A stretch of 39,227 nucleotides of DNA, taken from the NCBI GenBank assembly GCA_900548705.1, contig URLF01000013.1, positions 1-39,227 on the forward strand, read 5' to 3'. The stretch comes from an uncultured Porphyromonadaceae bacterium (GTDB lineage Bacteria > Bacteroidota > Bacteroidia > Bacteroidales > Muribaculaceae). Below the pieces are notes generated by a model. That model ran no database searches and was not told where the DNA came from. It worked only from the letters and a program-made list of their open reading frames with translations. Position numbers and translations under genes: made by a program. Below, piece by piece: positions 1 to 9,195 of this stretch; within the stretch, counting starts at the first letter, position 1; each line of letters opens with the position of its first letter.

Positions 1-986
1 TAGAGGGCCAGCAGGAGGAAGCCTCCGATGAAGCCCCAGTCCTCGACGATGATGGCATAGATATAGTCGGAGAATGCCAGCGGCAGACGGGCGGTCTCGC
101 GGGAGTTGCCGGGCAGCACACCGTGCCAGGAGCCGTTGGCCTGGGCCATGAAGGAATACATCTCCTGACGGTTGAGGGCGGTGATGGGCTGGGCGTATTT
201 GGGTACTGTGTCACCCACACCGAGCCAGCGTTTCACGCGTCCCATCTGGGTAGTCTGGCGGTCGATGGTGGCCTTTTCTCCTTTGAAATTCTTACCGGTC
301 TCTGTGATATATGCAATCTCCTCCTCCGACATCTTGTCATGGGAAGACTTGTATAAAGCCCCGGCGGCTCCGATGGCTCCGTAGCAGACGAGGACAAGCA
401 GGAATTTCTTAAGCTGGATTCCTCCGATAAGCATCATCGCCATCGAGATGCCCATGAGAAGCAGGGTGTTGGTGAGTCCCTGGGAAAACAGCAGTCCGCT
501 GGCCAGCAACACGAACGCGGCGCAGTAGACCACTCCGCGAGTGGTCACCCCTCTCTTTTCCTGATTGAAGGCGACGACATAGGCTATCACCAGCACCACG
601 GCGAGTTTCAACAGCTCGGCGGACTGGAGCGCGATGCCGAACAAGGACATGGAGCGTCGCGCACCGTTGATAATCTGCCCTTTGAAAAGGACGTAGACGG
701 CAATCACCAGGGCGAAGCCCACGAACACCGGGGTTATCGGTATGAGCCATTTGAATTTCATACGCGACAATCCCAGGGTCACGCCGAAGCCGAGCAGAAG
801 CATCATGCTGTGACGAATCAGCGGGCCGAACACATTGGATGCCTGCACCTCCCTGGAGGAGGCGCTGTAAAGCTCGACAACCGAAATCGCGAGCAGGGCT
901 ATGTAAATCGCCCAGATGTATTTGTCGGCCTTGCGGGGCTGTTCCTCAGCCGACAGAGGGGCGGAAGGTTTGGCTGGTTTTTCCAT
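1..986 (-). CDS. ftsW: FtsW, septal peptidoglycan polymerase (partial, C-terminus off the window)
   Basis: SEDS-family membrane glycosyltransferase that polymerises lipid II at the division septum together with the transpeptidase FtsI. The frame is open from ATG at 984-986 to the window edge, giving 328 codons. The N-terminus is a short Pro/Lys-rich cytoplasmic tail followed by a first membrane helix ending in LYSASS. Near the window edge the translation reads LPGNSRETARLPLAFSDYIY and then AIIVEDWGFIGG, matching the FtsW/RodA loop before a late helix (GNS...LP.A..D.IFA.I.EE.GF.G). It starts 24 bp after the murD stop, in the usual dcw order, which favours FtsW over RodA. The last part of the protein is missing only because the window ends. 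Confidence 0.93.
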   Translation of the reverse strand, partial: MEKPAKPSAPLSAEEQPRKADKYIWAIYIALLAISVVELYSASSREVQASNVFGPLIRHSMMLLLGFGVTLGLSRMKFKWLIPITPVFVGFALVIAVYVLFKGQIINGARRSMSLFGIALQSAELLKLAVVLVIAYVVAFNQEKRGVTTRGVVYCAAFVLLASGLLFSQGLTNTLLLMGISMAMMLIGGIQLKKFLLVLVCYGAIGAAGALYKSSHDKMSEEEIAYITETGKNFKGEKATIDRQTTQMGRVKRWLGVGDTVPKYAQPITALNRQEMYSFMAQANGSWHGVLPGNSRETARLPLAFSDYIYAIIVEDWGFIGGFLLLAL

Positions 987-1010
987 CGGAGGAGAAATTT
1001 ATCGGGTATG

Positions 1011-2423
1011 TCATTTGTTTGCTGCCAGACGGCTGACAGCCTCTTTGAACTGGCGGCCTCGGTCTTCATAGCTCTTGAAGAGGTCGAACGACGCGCAGCA
1101 GGGGGAGAGCAGTACGGTGTCACCATCAGTGGCAAGCCTGTGGCATGTGGCAACTGCCTCGTCGAGGGTACCGGTGGAGATCACCGTGTCGATATGGCCG
1201 TTGAAGAAGTCAAGGATTTTCTCGTTGTGAAGCCCCATTGCTACAATCGCCTTCACCTTCTTCTCGACCAGCGGCAGAATCTCGGAGTAATCGTTCCCTT
1301 TGTCCTTTCCGCCGAGGATGAGGACGGTGGATTTGGAGTCGGGCATGGATTCGAGCGCGTACCAGCATGAATTGACGTTGGTGGCCTTGGAGTCGTTGAT
1401 CCAGCGCACACCGTCAATCGTTCCGGCAGGTTCGAGACGGTGCTCAACCCCCTCGAAGTTGGAGAGGGCGTCGCGCAGGGAGTCCTTGCGGATGTCGAGC
1501 AGGCATGCGCTCAATCCGGCGGCCATCGAGTTGAAGAGGTTGTGGAGCCCGTGGAGCGAAAGGTCTGCGCGAGGAATCTCGAAATCCTCCTCGGGGGTAT
1601 TGAACACAACCTTTCCATCCTTGTCTACCCATGCGGCTGAGTCCTCGTGGCGGTGTTCGGCGAAGGGATACATCCGTGCCTCGGTCTCGAACTGCTTGAG
1701 TTGGGCGGTGATGACGGGGTCATCCTCCCAGAAGATGAAGGCATCGGCCGGGGTCTGGTTCTGGAGGATGCGGAATTTGGCGTTGATGTAGTTCTGCATC
1801 TCGAAGCCGTAGCGGTCGAGATGGTCAGGGGTGATATTGAGCAGCACCGCGATATTGGCGCGGAACCGATACATGTTCTCAAGCTGGAATGATGACAACT
1901 CTACAACATAGACATCGTGGTCATTCTCAGCCACCTGCCAGGCGAGTGATTTCCCGACATTTCCGGCGAGTCCCACATTCAGTCCGGCTTCGCGGAGGAT
2001 GTGGTAGATGAGCATCGTGGTAGTGGTCTTGCCGTTCGAACCGGTGATGCAGACCATCTTGGCCGAGGTATGGCGCCCGGCAAGCTCTATTTCAGAGATG
2101 ACGGGGGTATGTTGTGCAGCGAGTTTCTGGATGAGCGGAGCTGTGGGGGGGATGCCCGGAGATTTCACCACCTCGTCAGCGTTGAGAATCAGGGCCTCGG
2201 TGTGGCCTCCCTCCTCATAGGGGATGCCGCGCGAGGTGAGTTCCTCGGCGTAACGGGGAACGATGGTGCCCATGTCGGAGAGAAAGACATCCATTCCGAG
2301 TTTCTTGCCGAGGATGGCGGCTCCCACGCCGCTCTCTCCGCCGCCAAGCACAACCAGACGGTGGCCTCCGGCCTCGAGGTCGGGGCTTCCGGGATTCATG
2401 TTTTCGTTAGAGATGTATTCCAT
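1011..2423 (-). CDS. murD: UDP-N-acetylmuramoylalanine--D-glutamate ligase MurD
   Basis: Cytoplasmic Mur ligase that adds D-Glu to UDP-MurNAc-L-Ala using ATP. The 470-aa protein has an N-terminal Rossmann-like domain (VVLGGGESGVG, about 24-34), the ATP-binding loop GSNGKT (128-133), ELSSFQLE (175-182) and NITPDHLDR (196-204), followed by the C-terminal Mur ligase domain with the DSKATN motif. Length is normal for MurD. It lies 8 bp downstream of mraY and 24 bp upstream of ftsW, so it is almost certainly cotranscribed. An internal Met at residue 9 is a possible alternative start. All signature residues that I looked for are present. Confidence 0.97.
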   Translation of the reverse strand: MEYISNENMNPGSPDLEAGGHRLVVLGGGESGVGAAILGKKLGMDVFLSDMGTIVPRYAEELTSRGIPYEEGGHTEALILNADEVVKSPGIPPTAPLIQKLAAQHTPVISEIELAGRHTSAKMVCITGSNGKTTTTMLIYHILREAGLNVGLAGNVGKSLAWQVAENDHDVYVVELSSFQLENMYRFRANIAVLLNITPDHLDRYGFEMQNYINAKFRILQNQTPADAFIFWEDDPVITAQLKQFETEARMYPFAEHRHEDSAAWVDKDGKVVFNTPEEDFEIPRADLSLHGLHNLFNSMAAGLSACLLDIRKDSLRDALSNFEGVEHRLEPAGTIDGVRWINDSKATNVNSCWYALESMPDSKSTVLILGGKDKGNDYSEILPLVEKKVKAIVAMGLHNEKILDFFNGHIDTVISTGTLDEAVATCHRLATDGDTVLLSPCCASFDLFKSYEDRGRQFKEAVSRLAANK

Positions 2424-2431
2424 AATTGCGG

Positions 2432-3697
2432 TCAGCGGATTTTAAGTGTTACGAATGTGATTACAGCCAGGAAGATGCCGACAATCCAGAAACGGGTCAC
2501 GATTTTGGATTCGGGGACGGCCTGGAGGGGCTTCTGCAATAGAGCCTCGATGCCCGAGTTCCCGGCTTTCTGGAAGTGGTGGTGGAGCGGTGTCATCTTG
2601 AAGATGCGCCGTCCCGTCCCATACTTGCGCTTTGTGTATTTGAAATATCCCACCTGAAGCATCACTGAGAGGTCTTCGACATAGAATATCGCGCAGAGGA
2701 GGGGTAGGAGCAGCTCCTTGTGGATAAGAATCGCAAGAACGGCGATGATACCTCCGAGGGTCAGGGAGCCGGTGTCACCCATGAACACCTGTGCCGGGAA
2801 GGCATTGTACCAGAGGAAGCCGATGAGCGCCCCGATGAAGGCCGCGCAGAAGACTGACAACTCCTCGCTCCCCGGGATGTACATGATGTTGAGGTAGGAG
2901 GAGTAGATGACCGAACCGCCGAGGTAGGCCATCACGGCGAGCGCGACGGCTATGATGGCGGAGCATCCCGCAGCGAGACCGTCAAGGCCGTCGGTGAGGT
3001 TTGCCCCGTTGGAGGTGGCGGTGACGATGAAGATGGCGACGAGGATGAACAGCACCCACCCCCCTGTCTGGGCGTGGTTGCCGAGCCATTCGGTGAAGTA
3101 GGTGTAATCGAAGTTGTTCTCCTTCACGAAAGGAATGGTGGTCTGGGTGGCCTTGATGTTCTCAGACTCGTAAATCACCTCTTCCACCTCCTGGGAGGTC
3201 TCGTTGATGATTTCGTGGTTCTGGCGTATCACCATGTCGGGGGAGGCCATCATTGTCAGGCCGACAATCAGGCCGAGACCCACCTGGCCGATGATTTTGA
3301 ACTTGCCGCTCATTCCGTCCTTGTTGTGACGGGTCATCTTGAGGTAGTCGTCGGCGAAACCGAGTGCGCCGAGCCAGAGGGTCGAGATTATCATCAGCAG
3401 CATGTAGACGTTGCCGATTTTCCCGACAAGCAGGCAGGGGACAATCGTGGCCACGATGATGATGATGCCCCCCATCGTCGGGGTGCCGGTCTTCTTCATC
3501 TGCCCTTCGAGTCCGAGGTTACGGACGATTTCACCGACCTGCATCTTCTGCAGGCGGTCGATGATTCTGCGGCCGAACACCATCGCTATGAACAGCGACA
3601 GGATGAGGGCCGCGCCGGAGCGGAATGTTATGTAGTCCATCAGGCGCGCACCGGGAAATCCGGTGTCTTCAAGCCATTGGAAGAGGTAATACAGCAT
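2432..3697 (-). CDS. mraY: Phospho-N-acetylmuramoyl-pentapeptide transferase MraY
   Basis: Integral membrane enzyme that moves phospho-MurNAc-pentapeptide onto undecaprenyl phosphate to make lipid I. The 421-aa protein has about ten hydrophobic helices, the first acidic motif GFADDY (DD at 116-117), NLTDGLDG (233-240), FMGDTGS (305-311) and the HHH motif of MTPLHHHF (372-374). It is about 60 residues longer than the E. coli enzyme. The extra length is mainly a polar segment at about 155-205, a Bacteroidota-type insertion. It sits between murE (61 bp upstream) and murD (8 bp downstream). Confidence 0.97.
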   Translation of the reverse strand: MLYYLFQWLEDTGFPGARLMDYITFRSGAALILSLFIAMVFGRRIIDRLQKMQVGEIVRNLGLEGQMKKTGTPTMGGIIIIVATIVPCLLVGKIGNVYMLLMIISTLWLGALGFADDYLKMTRHNKDGMSGKFKIIGQVGLGLIVGLTMMASPDMVIRQNHEIINETSQEVEEVIYESENIKATQTTIPFVKENNFDYTYFTEWLGNHAQTGGWVLFILVAIFIVTATSNGANLTDGLDGLAAGCSAIIAVALAVMAYLGGSVIYSSYLNIMYIPGSEELSVFCAAFIGALIGFLWYNAFPAQVFMGDTGSLTLGGIIAVLAILIHKELLLPLLCAIFYVEDLSVMLQVGYFKYTKRKYGTGRRIFKMTPLHHHFQKAGNSGIEALLQKPLQAVPESKIVTRFWIVGIFLAVITFVTLKIR

Positions 3698-3758
3698 AGT
3701 TGATTACAAGCTAACGCGATACATAAGGGAATTACGGATGCCGACTGGCTTTTGGGGA

Positions 3759-5222
3759 TTATTCGGCGCAGGCGGCGAACACCTCGCGGACAACCTCGGC
3801 GTCGTCGAAATGGTGTTTGATGCCACGGATTTCCTGATAATCCTCATGTCCCTTACCGGCGATGAGGATGACATCACCCTTTCCGGCGATTTCGGAAGCC
3901 TTCACGATTGCCTCGCGGCGGTCGATGACGCTGGAGGAGTTGGCGCGAAGCTTCTCGGTGTCGAGACCGGCCTCCATGTCGTGGAGGATGTCGGCGGGGT
4001 TCTCGAAACGGGGATTGTCGGAGGTCAGTATGAGCATGTCGGATAGACGGGCGGCTTCGCGTGCCATGATGGGGCGTTTACCCTTGTCGCGGTTGCCACC
4101 TGCTCCGACCACTGTGATGATGCGGCCATTGGTGCCTACCACCTCGCGGATGGCGGTCAGCACATTGACCACCGCGTCGGGGGTGTGGGCGTAATCGACG
4201 ATGGCGGTGCAGCCCTTGGGGGAATGGAACGCCTGGAAACGTCCGGCCACAGGGATGAGCTGGCTCATCGCCACAAGCACCTTGTCTACCGGCCATCCGA
4301 GTGACACGGATGCTCCGAAGACAGCTGTGAGGTTGTAGGCGTTGAAACGTCCGGTGAAACGCACCTCCACCTCTGTGCCGTTGAGACTCAGGAGTGTGCC
4401 GTCAAGACGGGTCTCGATGATTTTGCCACGGAAGTCGGCCATCGAGCGGAGGGAGTAGGAGAGTTTCTTTGCCTTGGTGTTCTGGAGCATCACCTCCCCG
4501 ACCTTGTCGTCGATGTTGGTGAGGGCGAACGCCTCGACGGGAAGTCCGTCAAAGAAGCTCTTCTTGGCGTTGAGGTAGTTCTGGACGGTCTTGTGGTAGT
4601 CGAGATGGTCGCGGGTGAGGTTGGTGAATACCCCTCCGGCGAATGTCAGGCCGGCGATACGGTGCTGGTCGGCGGCGTGGGAGCTTACCTCCATTGCGGC
4701 GTATTCACATCCTGCCTCCACCATGCGGGCGAGGAGGGAGTTGATAGTGATGGGGTCAGGTGTGGTCTGTGAGGCGTGGACGGCCTCGGTGTCGACATAG
4801 TTGACGACGGTCGAGAGTAGTCCGGCCTTGTGACCCATAAGACGGGCCATCTCATATATGAGGGTGGCGGTGGTTGTCTTGCCGTTTGTTCCGGTCACGC
4901 CGACGAGGCGCAGCTTGGAGGAGGGATTGCCATACCAGTTCGAGGCGAGGATTCCCAGGGCGATTGCCGAGTTGGGGACGACAATCAGGGTAGCGTCTTC
5001 GGGGTATGTGGCAGGGATTTCCTCCACGACCAGTGCGGCCGGCTTTTTGTCGGCGAGGGTGGGGATGAAAGAGTGGCCGTCGACGGTGACACCGCGTACG
5101 GCAACAAACATAGCTCCCTCACCGGCTTTCCTGGAGTCGGAGGTCAGGGAGGTTACATTCTTGTCAAGCTGGCCCTGGATGGAAATGATGTCAAGGCCGT
5201 CGATGAGTTGTTCGAGCTTCAC
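3759..5222 (-). CDS. murE: UDP-MurNAc-tripeptide ligase MurE (meso-DAP type)
   Basis: Mur ligase adding the third amino acid of the stem peptide. The 487-aa protein contains GTNGKT (111-116) for ATP binding, NLTRDHLDYH (201-210), a lysine pair in NAKKSFFD (about 218-225) where family members carry the carbamylated Lys, YAHTPD (344-349) and DNPR (402-405). DNPR is the motif associated with meso-diaminopimelate specificity, so the cell wall is predicted to be DAP-type, as expected for a Gram-negative Bacteroidales. It lies between ftsI (155 bp) and mraY (61 bp) in the dcw order. Confidence 0.97.
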   Translation of the reverse strand: MKLEQLIDGLDIISIQGQLDKNVTSLTSDSRKAGEGAMFVAVRGVTVDGHSFIPTLADKKPAALVVEEIPATYPEDATLIVVPNSAIALGILASNWYGNPSSKLRLVGVTGTNGKTTTATLIYEMARLMGHKAGLLSTVVNYVDTEAVHASQTTPDPITINSLLARMVEAGCEYAAMEVSSHAADQHRIAGLTFAGGVFTNLTRDHLDYHKTVQNYLNAKKSFFDGLPVEAFALTNIDDKVGEVMLQNTKAKKLSYSLRSMADFRGKIIETRLDGTLLSLNGTEVEVRFTGRFNAYNLTAVFGASVSLGWPVDKVLVAMSQLIPVAGRFQAFHSPKGCTAIVDYAHTPDAVVNVLTAIREVVGTNGRIITVVGAGGNRDKGKRPIMAREAARLSDMLILTSDNPRFENPADILHDMEAGLDTEKLRANSSSVIDRREAIVKASEIAGKGDVILIAGKGHEDYQEIRGIKHHFDDAEVVREVFAACAE

Positions 5223-5377
5223 TTTATTTCGGATCTATTTTTGTTTTCGTTGTCAGGCCCCCGATGAGTCCGGCAGAGCGGACCTGAAGGGGAGAAGTAG
5301 AGAGAGACCCGGAGAGAAGAGTCGGCAGTGACAGAGAGTGAGAGTTACCGGAAAGAGAGGATGAGAAAATGGAGGTG

Positions 5378-7462
5378 TCACGGGGCGAGTGTCAGTATCA
5401 CCCTTGTGCCCTGGGCGGCCATGGAGCCTTCGGCGGGATTCTGGGCGCGGACGTAGCCGGAGCCGTTGACAGCCACATTGAATCCTGCGTTTTCAAGGGC
5501 CACCACCGCTTCGCGGGCTCCCAGCCCCTTTACCGACGGGATGGTGCCTTTGGGCATCTTGCGTGGGGCGGCGGGATGAACCTCCTGGCTTATCCCTGCG
5601 GCTTTGCGGATAGCTTTATGGCGTTCGGGATTATTGGAGCCATAGAGCATTGCGCGTGGATTCCCCCCTCCACCTTCGGCATAGTCGGAAGCGTTGTCGA
5701 GCATTCCGCGCGAATACATCTTCAGGGCGATGTTGCGCATCACCTGGCCGGATGTCGAGGCTGCCCCGAACATGTTGCGCTTGGGGTAGAAGGTCAGCAC
5801 CATGCAGGAGTATTTGGGATTGTCGGCTGGGAAGAACCCGCAGAAAGCCAGACGCTTGCGGGCGGTGTTGTACTGGCGGGTCTTCGGATCCACAGAGTAG
5901 CATGTGCCTGTCTTTCCGGCCAACGCCACCTTGTCGCTCTTGAGGGAGCGGCCTGTGCCGTGGGCACCCCATACAACCTGCTTGAGCATGTATTGCATCT
6001 TGCGGGCGTTCTCCTCGGAGCATATGCGGTCGCGTATGTAGCTCACAGGAATCACCGAGTCGAAATCCTCGGTCACCAGCGAGCTTACCAGGCGGGGACG
6101 GACATACTTGCCGTTGTTGGCGATGGCATTATAGATGGAGAGGGTGTAAATCGGGGGAATCTGGGACGCGTAGCCGTAGCACATACGGGAGAGGTCGACG
6201 CGTCCCGGTTCGGGGTTGAAGTAGGGGACGCGCTCACCGGCGATACCGGTGTTCATCGGTTCGAGGAATCCGATGGAGCGCAGCCTCTCGACGAATCCCT
6301 TGGGATTCTTGTCATAGCCACGGGTGATGATGCGGGCCATACCGATGTTGGATGACTGCTCGATGACCTCGCGCACTCTCAGCGAACCGTTGTAGTGGGA
6401 GTCGGTGATGGGGCGTCCGCCGGCATATGCCCAGCTTGCACCGATGGGTATCACCTCTTCGAGGTTGTCCACGAGACCATCCTCAAGGGCTATCATCATC
6501 GAAATCGGTTTCACTACCGAGCCGGGCTCGAATCCGACCACGGCGTAGTTGAGGGCCTCGATGTAGTCGGTGCCGTCGGCGTTGCGCTCAAGGTTGGAAA
6601 TCGCCTTAATGTCGCCTGTGGAGACCTCCATCAGGATGGCGCAGCCCCAGTCGGCGGAACAGGAGTCGAGGACGCGGTTAAGCTCGTTCTCCACGATGTC
6701 CTGGAGATTGATGTCGATGGTGGTGCGGATGGAGTAGCCGGGTGTGGGAGGGATGTCTGTCCAATTTACGATGTTCTTGGTCAGGGGAATCTTCTTGGCG
6801 ATGCCTGGCACACCGTAAAGAAGGGAGTCGAGGGCTTTCTCCAGGCCGGAAATGCCATGGATTTCCTTGCACTCGCGGGTCTGGCCGACACCTCCGATTG
6901 AGCGTCGCGCCATGTCGCCGTATGGATTCTTGCGTTTCAGCACCGACTCCACAGTCATTCCGTTGCGGTTGGGGTTGGGGATGCAGAAGAATGGGAAGGT
7001 CTTCAGCTTCTGGAGGTCGGCGTAAGAGATGTTGTTGATGATGGGGAATGAACGGGGACGTTTGGACGCGTCTGTGTTGAGCGGTTTCTGCAGGTAAGTG
7101 AACCACTCGTCACGGTTGCGGCGGGGGAAATGGAGCGCCAGGGAGTCGGCGATGGAGTCGAGGGCCACCTGGTAGCGGCTCTCCATGAAACGTTCGGCCC
7201 GGAAATCTATGCGGACTGTGTAGTAGCGCAGGTTGGTGGCGAGAATCGAACCGTCGTCCGACAGAATCTCCCCGCGTTCGGGGAGGATGGTGTCTACGCG
7301 CTGCATCTCGCGCATCGCCTTGGCATTCCAGTCGTCGGCGTGGATGACTGTGGTCGAGAACAGCTTGTAGGATATCGACCCTGCGAACAAGAGGATAAGC
7401 AGGGTGATGAGTCCGTAGCGGAACAGTATGTGGTTTTGGTTGTTCTTCGCGGCCATAAGCAA
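5378..7462 (-). CDS. ftsI: FtsI / penicillin-binding protein 3-like transpeptidase with C-terminal PASTA domain
   Basis: Division-specific class B PBP that cross-links septal peptidoglycan. The 694-aa protein has a short cytoplasmic N-terminus, one membrane helix (about 15-38) and a pedestal domain beginning at RVDTILPERGEIL. The transpeptidase motifs are SVVK (315-318, catalytic Ser315), SSN (370-372) and KTGT (517-520). The last 55 residues (about 638-694) form a PASTA-like module (GTIPSVKGLGAREAV and the following strand). PASTA on FtsI is usual in Bacteroidota. The gene follows the FtsL-like gene by 26 bp. The start could also be Met3. Confidence 0.95.
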   Translation of the reverse strand: MLMAAKNNQNHILFRYGLITLLILLFAGSISYKLFSTTVIHADDWNAKAMREMQRVDTILPERGEILSDDGSILATNLRYYTVRIDFRAERFMESRYQVALDSIADSLALHFPRRNRDEWFTYLQKPLNTDASKRPRSFPIINNISYADLQKLKTFPFFCIPNPNRNGMTVESVLKRKNPYGDMARRSIGGVGQTRECKEIHGISGLEKALDSLLYGVPGIAKKIPLTKNIVNWTDIPPTPGYSIRTTIDINLQDIVENELNRVLDSCSADWGCAILMEVSTGDIKAISNLERNADGTDYIEALNYAVVGFEPGSVVKPISMMIALEDGLVDNLEEVIPIGASWAYAGGRPITDSHYNGSLRVREVIEQSSNIGMARIITRGYDKNPKGFVERLRSIGFLEPMNTGIAGERVPYFNPEPGRVDLSRMCYGYASQIPPIYTLSIYNAIANNGKYVRPRLVSSLVTEDFDSVIPVSYIRDRICSEENARKMQYMLKQVVWGAHGTGRSLKSDKVALAGKTGTCYSVDPKTRQYNTARKRLAFCGFFPADNPKYSCMVLTFYPKRNMFGAASTSGQVMRNIALKMYSRGMLDNASDYAEGGGGNPRAMLYGSNNPERHKAIRKAAGISQEVHPAAPRKMPKGTIPSVKGLGAREAVVALENAGFNVAVNGSGYVRAQNPAEGSMAAQGTRVILTLAP

Positions 7463-7488
7463 TGGATGGAGTTTGAGAGGTGATGAAA

Positions 7489-7869
7489 TCAGTCAGAGAC
7501 GGAAAGCCTGAAAGGGGGACGTTCCTGGACGGTCAGCCCCAGCCGGAGGGAGTCGACTTTCTGTTGCATCTTCGACTCGCGGATGCGGCTCATATATGAC
7601 GACTTCTCGCGGATGCGCTCGGTCTTGGCAACCTCCAGTTCACGTTCCAGACGCTGGATGGTCTCCATCTGGGTCTGGCAGGTGTAACGGTTTGTGATGT
7701 ATATCATCAGCATCGCCACAACTCCGAGTACCGGGAGCCAATGTCTCCGGAAGAAATCCATGGAGAGAATCCGGCCATGAAGCGCACGGAGCATCAGGGA
7801 ATCGACGCGGTAGCCGGGGCGGTCGGTTTCCTGTGAATCTTGTGGCATTTGTGCGCGGAATGTGGGCAT
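7489..7869 (-). CDS. FtsL-like cell division protein
   Basis: Small bitopic protein of 126 aa in the ftsL position between rsmH and ftsI. An N-terminal polar tail of about 40 residues is followed by one hydrophobic helix (about 46-61, LPVLGVVAMLMIYITN) and a charged heptad-like segment (about 66-105, rich in E, R, K, L) expected to form a coiled coil. This is the topology of FtsL, which bridges FtsQ/FtsB and FtsW/FtsI. Sequence identity to proteobacterial FtsL is too low to see directly, so the call rests on topology and position. Spacing is 56 bp to rsmH and 26 bp to ftsI. Confidence 0.85.
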   Translation of the reverse strand: MPTFRAQMPQDSQETDRPGYRVDSLMLRALHGRILSMDFFRRHWLPVLGVVAMLMIYITNRYTCQTQMETIQRLERELEVAKTERIREKSSYMSRIRESKMQQKVDSLRLGLTVQERPPFRLSVSD

Positions 7870-7925
7870 ATTCGTTGTGGTGTAATTGAGTCGGTTGTTT
7901 TTTCAATCAGCAGAGGGGGGCGGAG

Positions 7926-8879
7926 TCATTCGTCGAGCTTGACAGCGACCCTGAGTTTGGCCGAGCGTGACCTGGGGTTGCGCTCCATCTCCTCTTCCTC
8001 GGGGACAATCGGTTTCGAGGTGAGACATTTCAGGGGGCATATGGCCTTCCCGAAGAAATCCTTCTCCATCTTCCCTTCGAGGTTGCCGGTCTTCATGAAG
8101 TTCTTGACCAGGCGGTCTTCGAGGGAATGGTAGGTGATGACGGCCAGACGACCTCCGGGCTTGAGCACGGCGAGAGCCTGGGTGAGCAGTTCGCGCAGAG
8201 CCTCAATCTCGTCGTTGACGACGATTCTCAAGGCCTGAAAAACCTGGGCAAGCTCTTTCTTCTCCTGCCGGGGGCTGATGAACGGTTTGATTACGTCGAG
8301 CAGCCTCTCGACCGTATCGACCGGGGCCTCGCGACGGGCTGAGACTATCGCTTTGGCGATTTTCCTTGCCTGGCGCAGTTCGCCGTAGAGGTGGAAGATG
8401 TCGGCCAGGTCCTCTTCGGATGCCTCCTGCAACAGTGTGGCAGCCGAGCGGGGGGCGTTGCGGTTCATCCTCATGTCGAGAGGGCCTTCCCATCTGAACG
8501 AGAATCCCCGCGAAGGGTCATCGAAATGGTGGAACGACACCCCGAGGTCGGCAAGAATGCCGTCTACGGAGTCCGCGCCGTAGAAGCGCAGGAAGTTGCG
8601 CAGGAAACGGAAGTTGCCAAGCACGGCGGTGAATGCCGGGTTGCCGGCGAAGTCGGGGTCGGAGGCGGCGCGGTCTATCGCGGCACGGTCCTGGTCGAAG
8701 CTCAGCAGCCGGCCTCCTTTCGACCCGTCGAGCCGGGCGAGAATCGCGCGGGAATGACCTCCACCGCCAAGGGTGCAGTCGACATACACCCCTTCGGGGC
8801 GCAAATCAAGAGCGTCGAGAGACTGGCCGAGCAGGGCCGGCACATGGTATGGCTGGGATGTGGTCATTGCTGCTTCCAT
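7926..8879 (-). CDS. rsmH: 16S rRNA (cytosine1402-N4)-methyltransferase RsmH (MraW)
   Basis: SAM-dependent enzyme that N4-methylates C1402 of 16S rRNA and customarily heads the dcw cluster. The 317-aa protein shows YHVPALL at the N-terminus, the SAM-binding loop TLGGGGHS (36-43), DGILADLGVSFHH (about 104-116) and the C-terminal VITYHSLEDRLVKNF block. Length is typical. Met5 (ATG ending at 8867) is an equally plausible start. It is the first gene of the cluster here; there is no mraZ between it and meaB. Confidence 0.96.
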   Translation of the reverse strand: MEAAMTTSQPYHVPALLGQSLDALDLRPEGVYVDCTLGGGGHSRAILARLDGSKGGRLLSFDQDRAAIDRAASDPDFAGNPAFTAVLGNFRFLRNFLRFYGADSVDGILADLGVSFHHFDDPSRGFSFRWEGPLDMRMNRNAPRSAATLLQEASEEDLADIFHLYGELRQARKIAKAIVSARREAPVDTVERLLDVIKPFISPRQEKKELAQVFQALRIVVNDEIEALRELLTQALAVLKPGGRLAVITYHSLEDRLVKNFMKTGNLEGKMEKDFFGKAICPLKCLTSKPIVPEEEEMERNPRSRSAKLRVAVKLDE

Positions 8880-9195
8880 TTCGACCGTAAAATTACAAAA
8901 AAAGTTCCTAAGAATTTACAACTGCAAATAGAAAAATGCCTGAGAATCGGGAAAAAGTTATCAACATAACCACGCCTGAGGGTGCGGGTTTTCAGGAACG
9001 GGGTAAAATCAATCCGCGGCTGTTTGTGTTTGTAAACAGTCGCGGATTGAAAATGTTTTATGGGTTTTATGATTCCGGGAGGAATGTGTGATGACTAACA
9101 ATGTTCGTCGATAAATTCTTAATCTTAAAATGCTATCGAAGCGTGAATGTTAAGAGCTTGGGCGGCAAATTTAGGCCTTGCTCCTGAGAAATCGG
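8880..9195. other. Intergenic region upstream of the dcw cluster, no mraZ
   Basis: This 316-bp gap between meaB and rsmH, both read leftwards, holds no convincing ORF. It contains a strong hairpin (9010-9049, listed separately). A lone TAnnTTTG-type -7 match on the minus strand at 9166-9173 could start a long leader for rsmH, but it has no -33 partner and could be chance. The part next to rsmH is A+T-rich, as expected for a promoter, but I cannot place one. Confidence 0.6.
9010..9049 (-). terminator. Strong hairpin between meaB and rsmH
   Basis: Two 16-bp arms (9010-9025 and 9034-9049) pair with a single mismatch around an 8-nt loop. On the minus strand the stem is followed by ATTTTA. It lies 146 bp past the meaB stop and 130 bp before the rsmH start, so it is most likely the meaB terminator. 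It could instead be part of a structured rsmH leader. The U-tract is short, so termination is inferred. Confidence 0.55.

Noticed and set aside
3074..3703. A 209-codon plus-strand frame opposite mraY
   Set aside because: His/Val-rich composition is the mirror of membrane-helix codons in mraY; no start context or family match.
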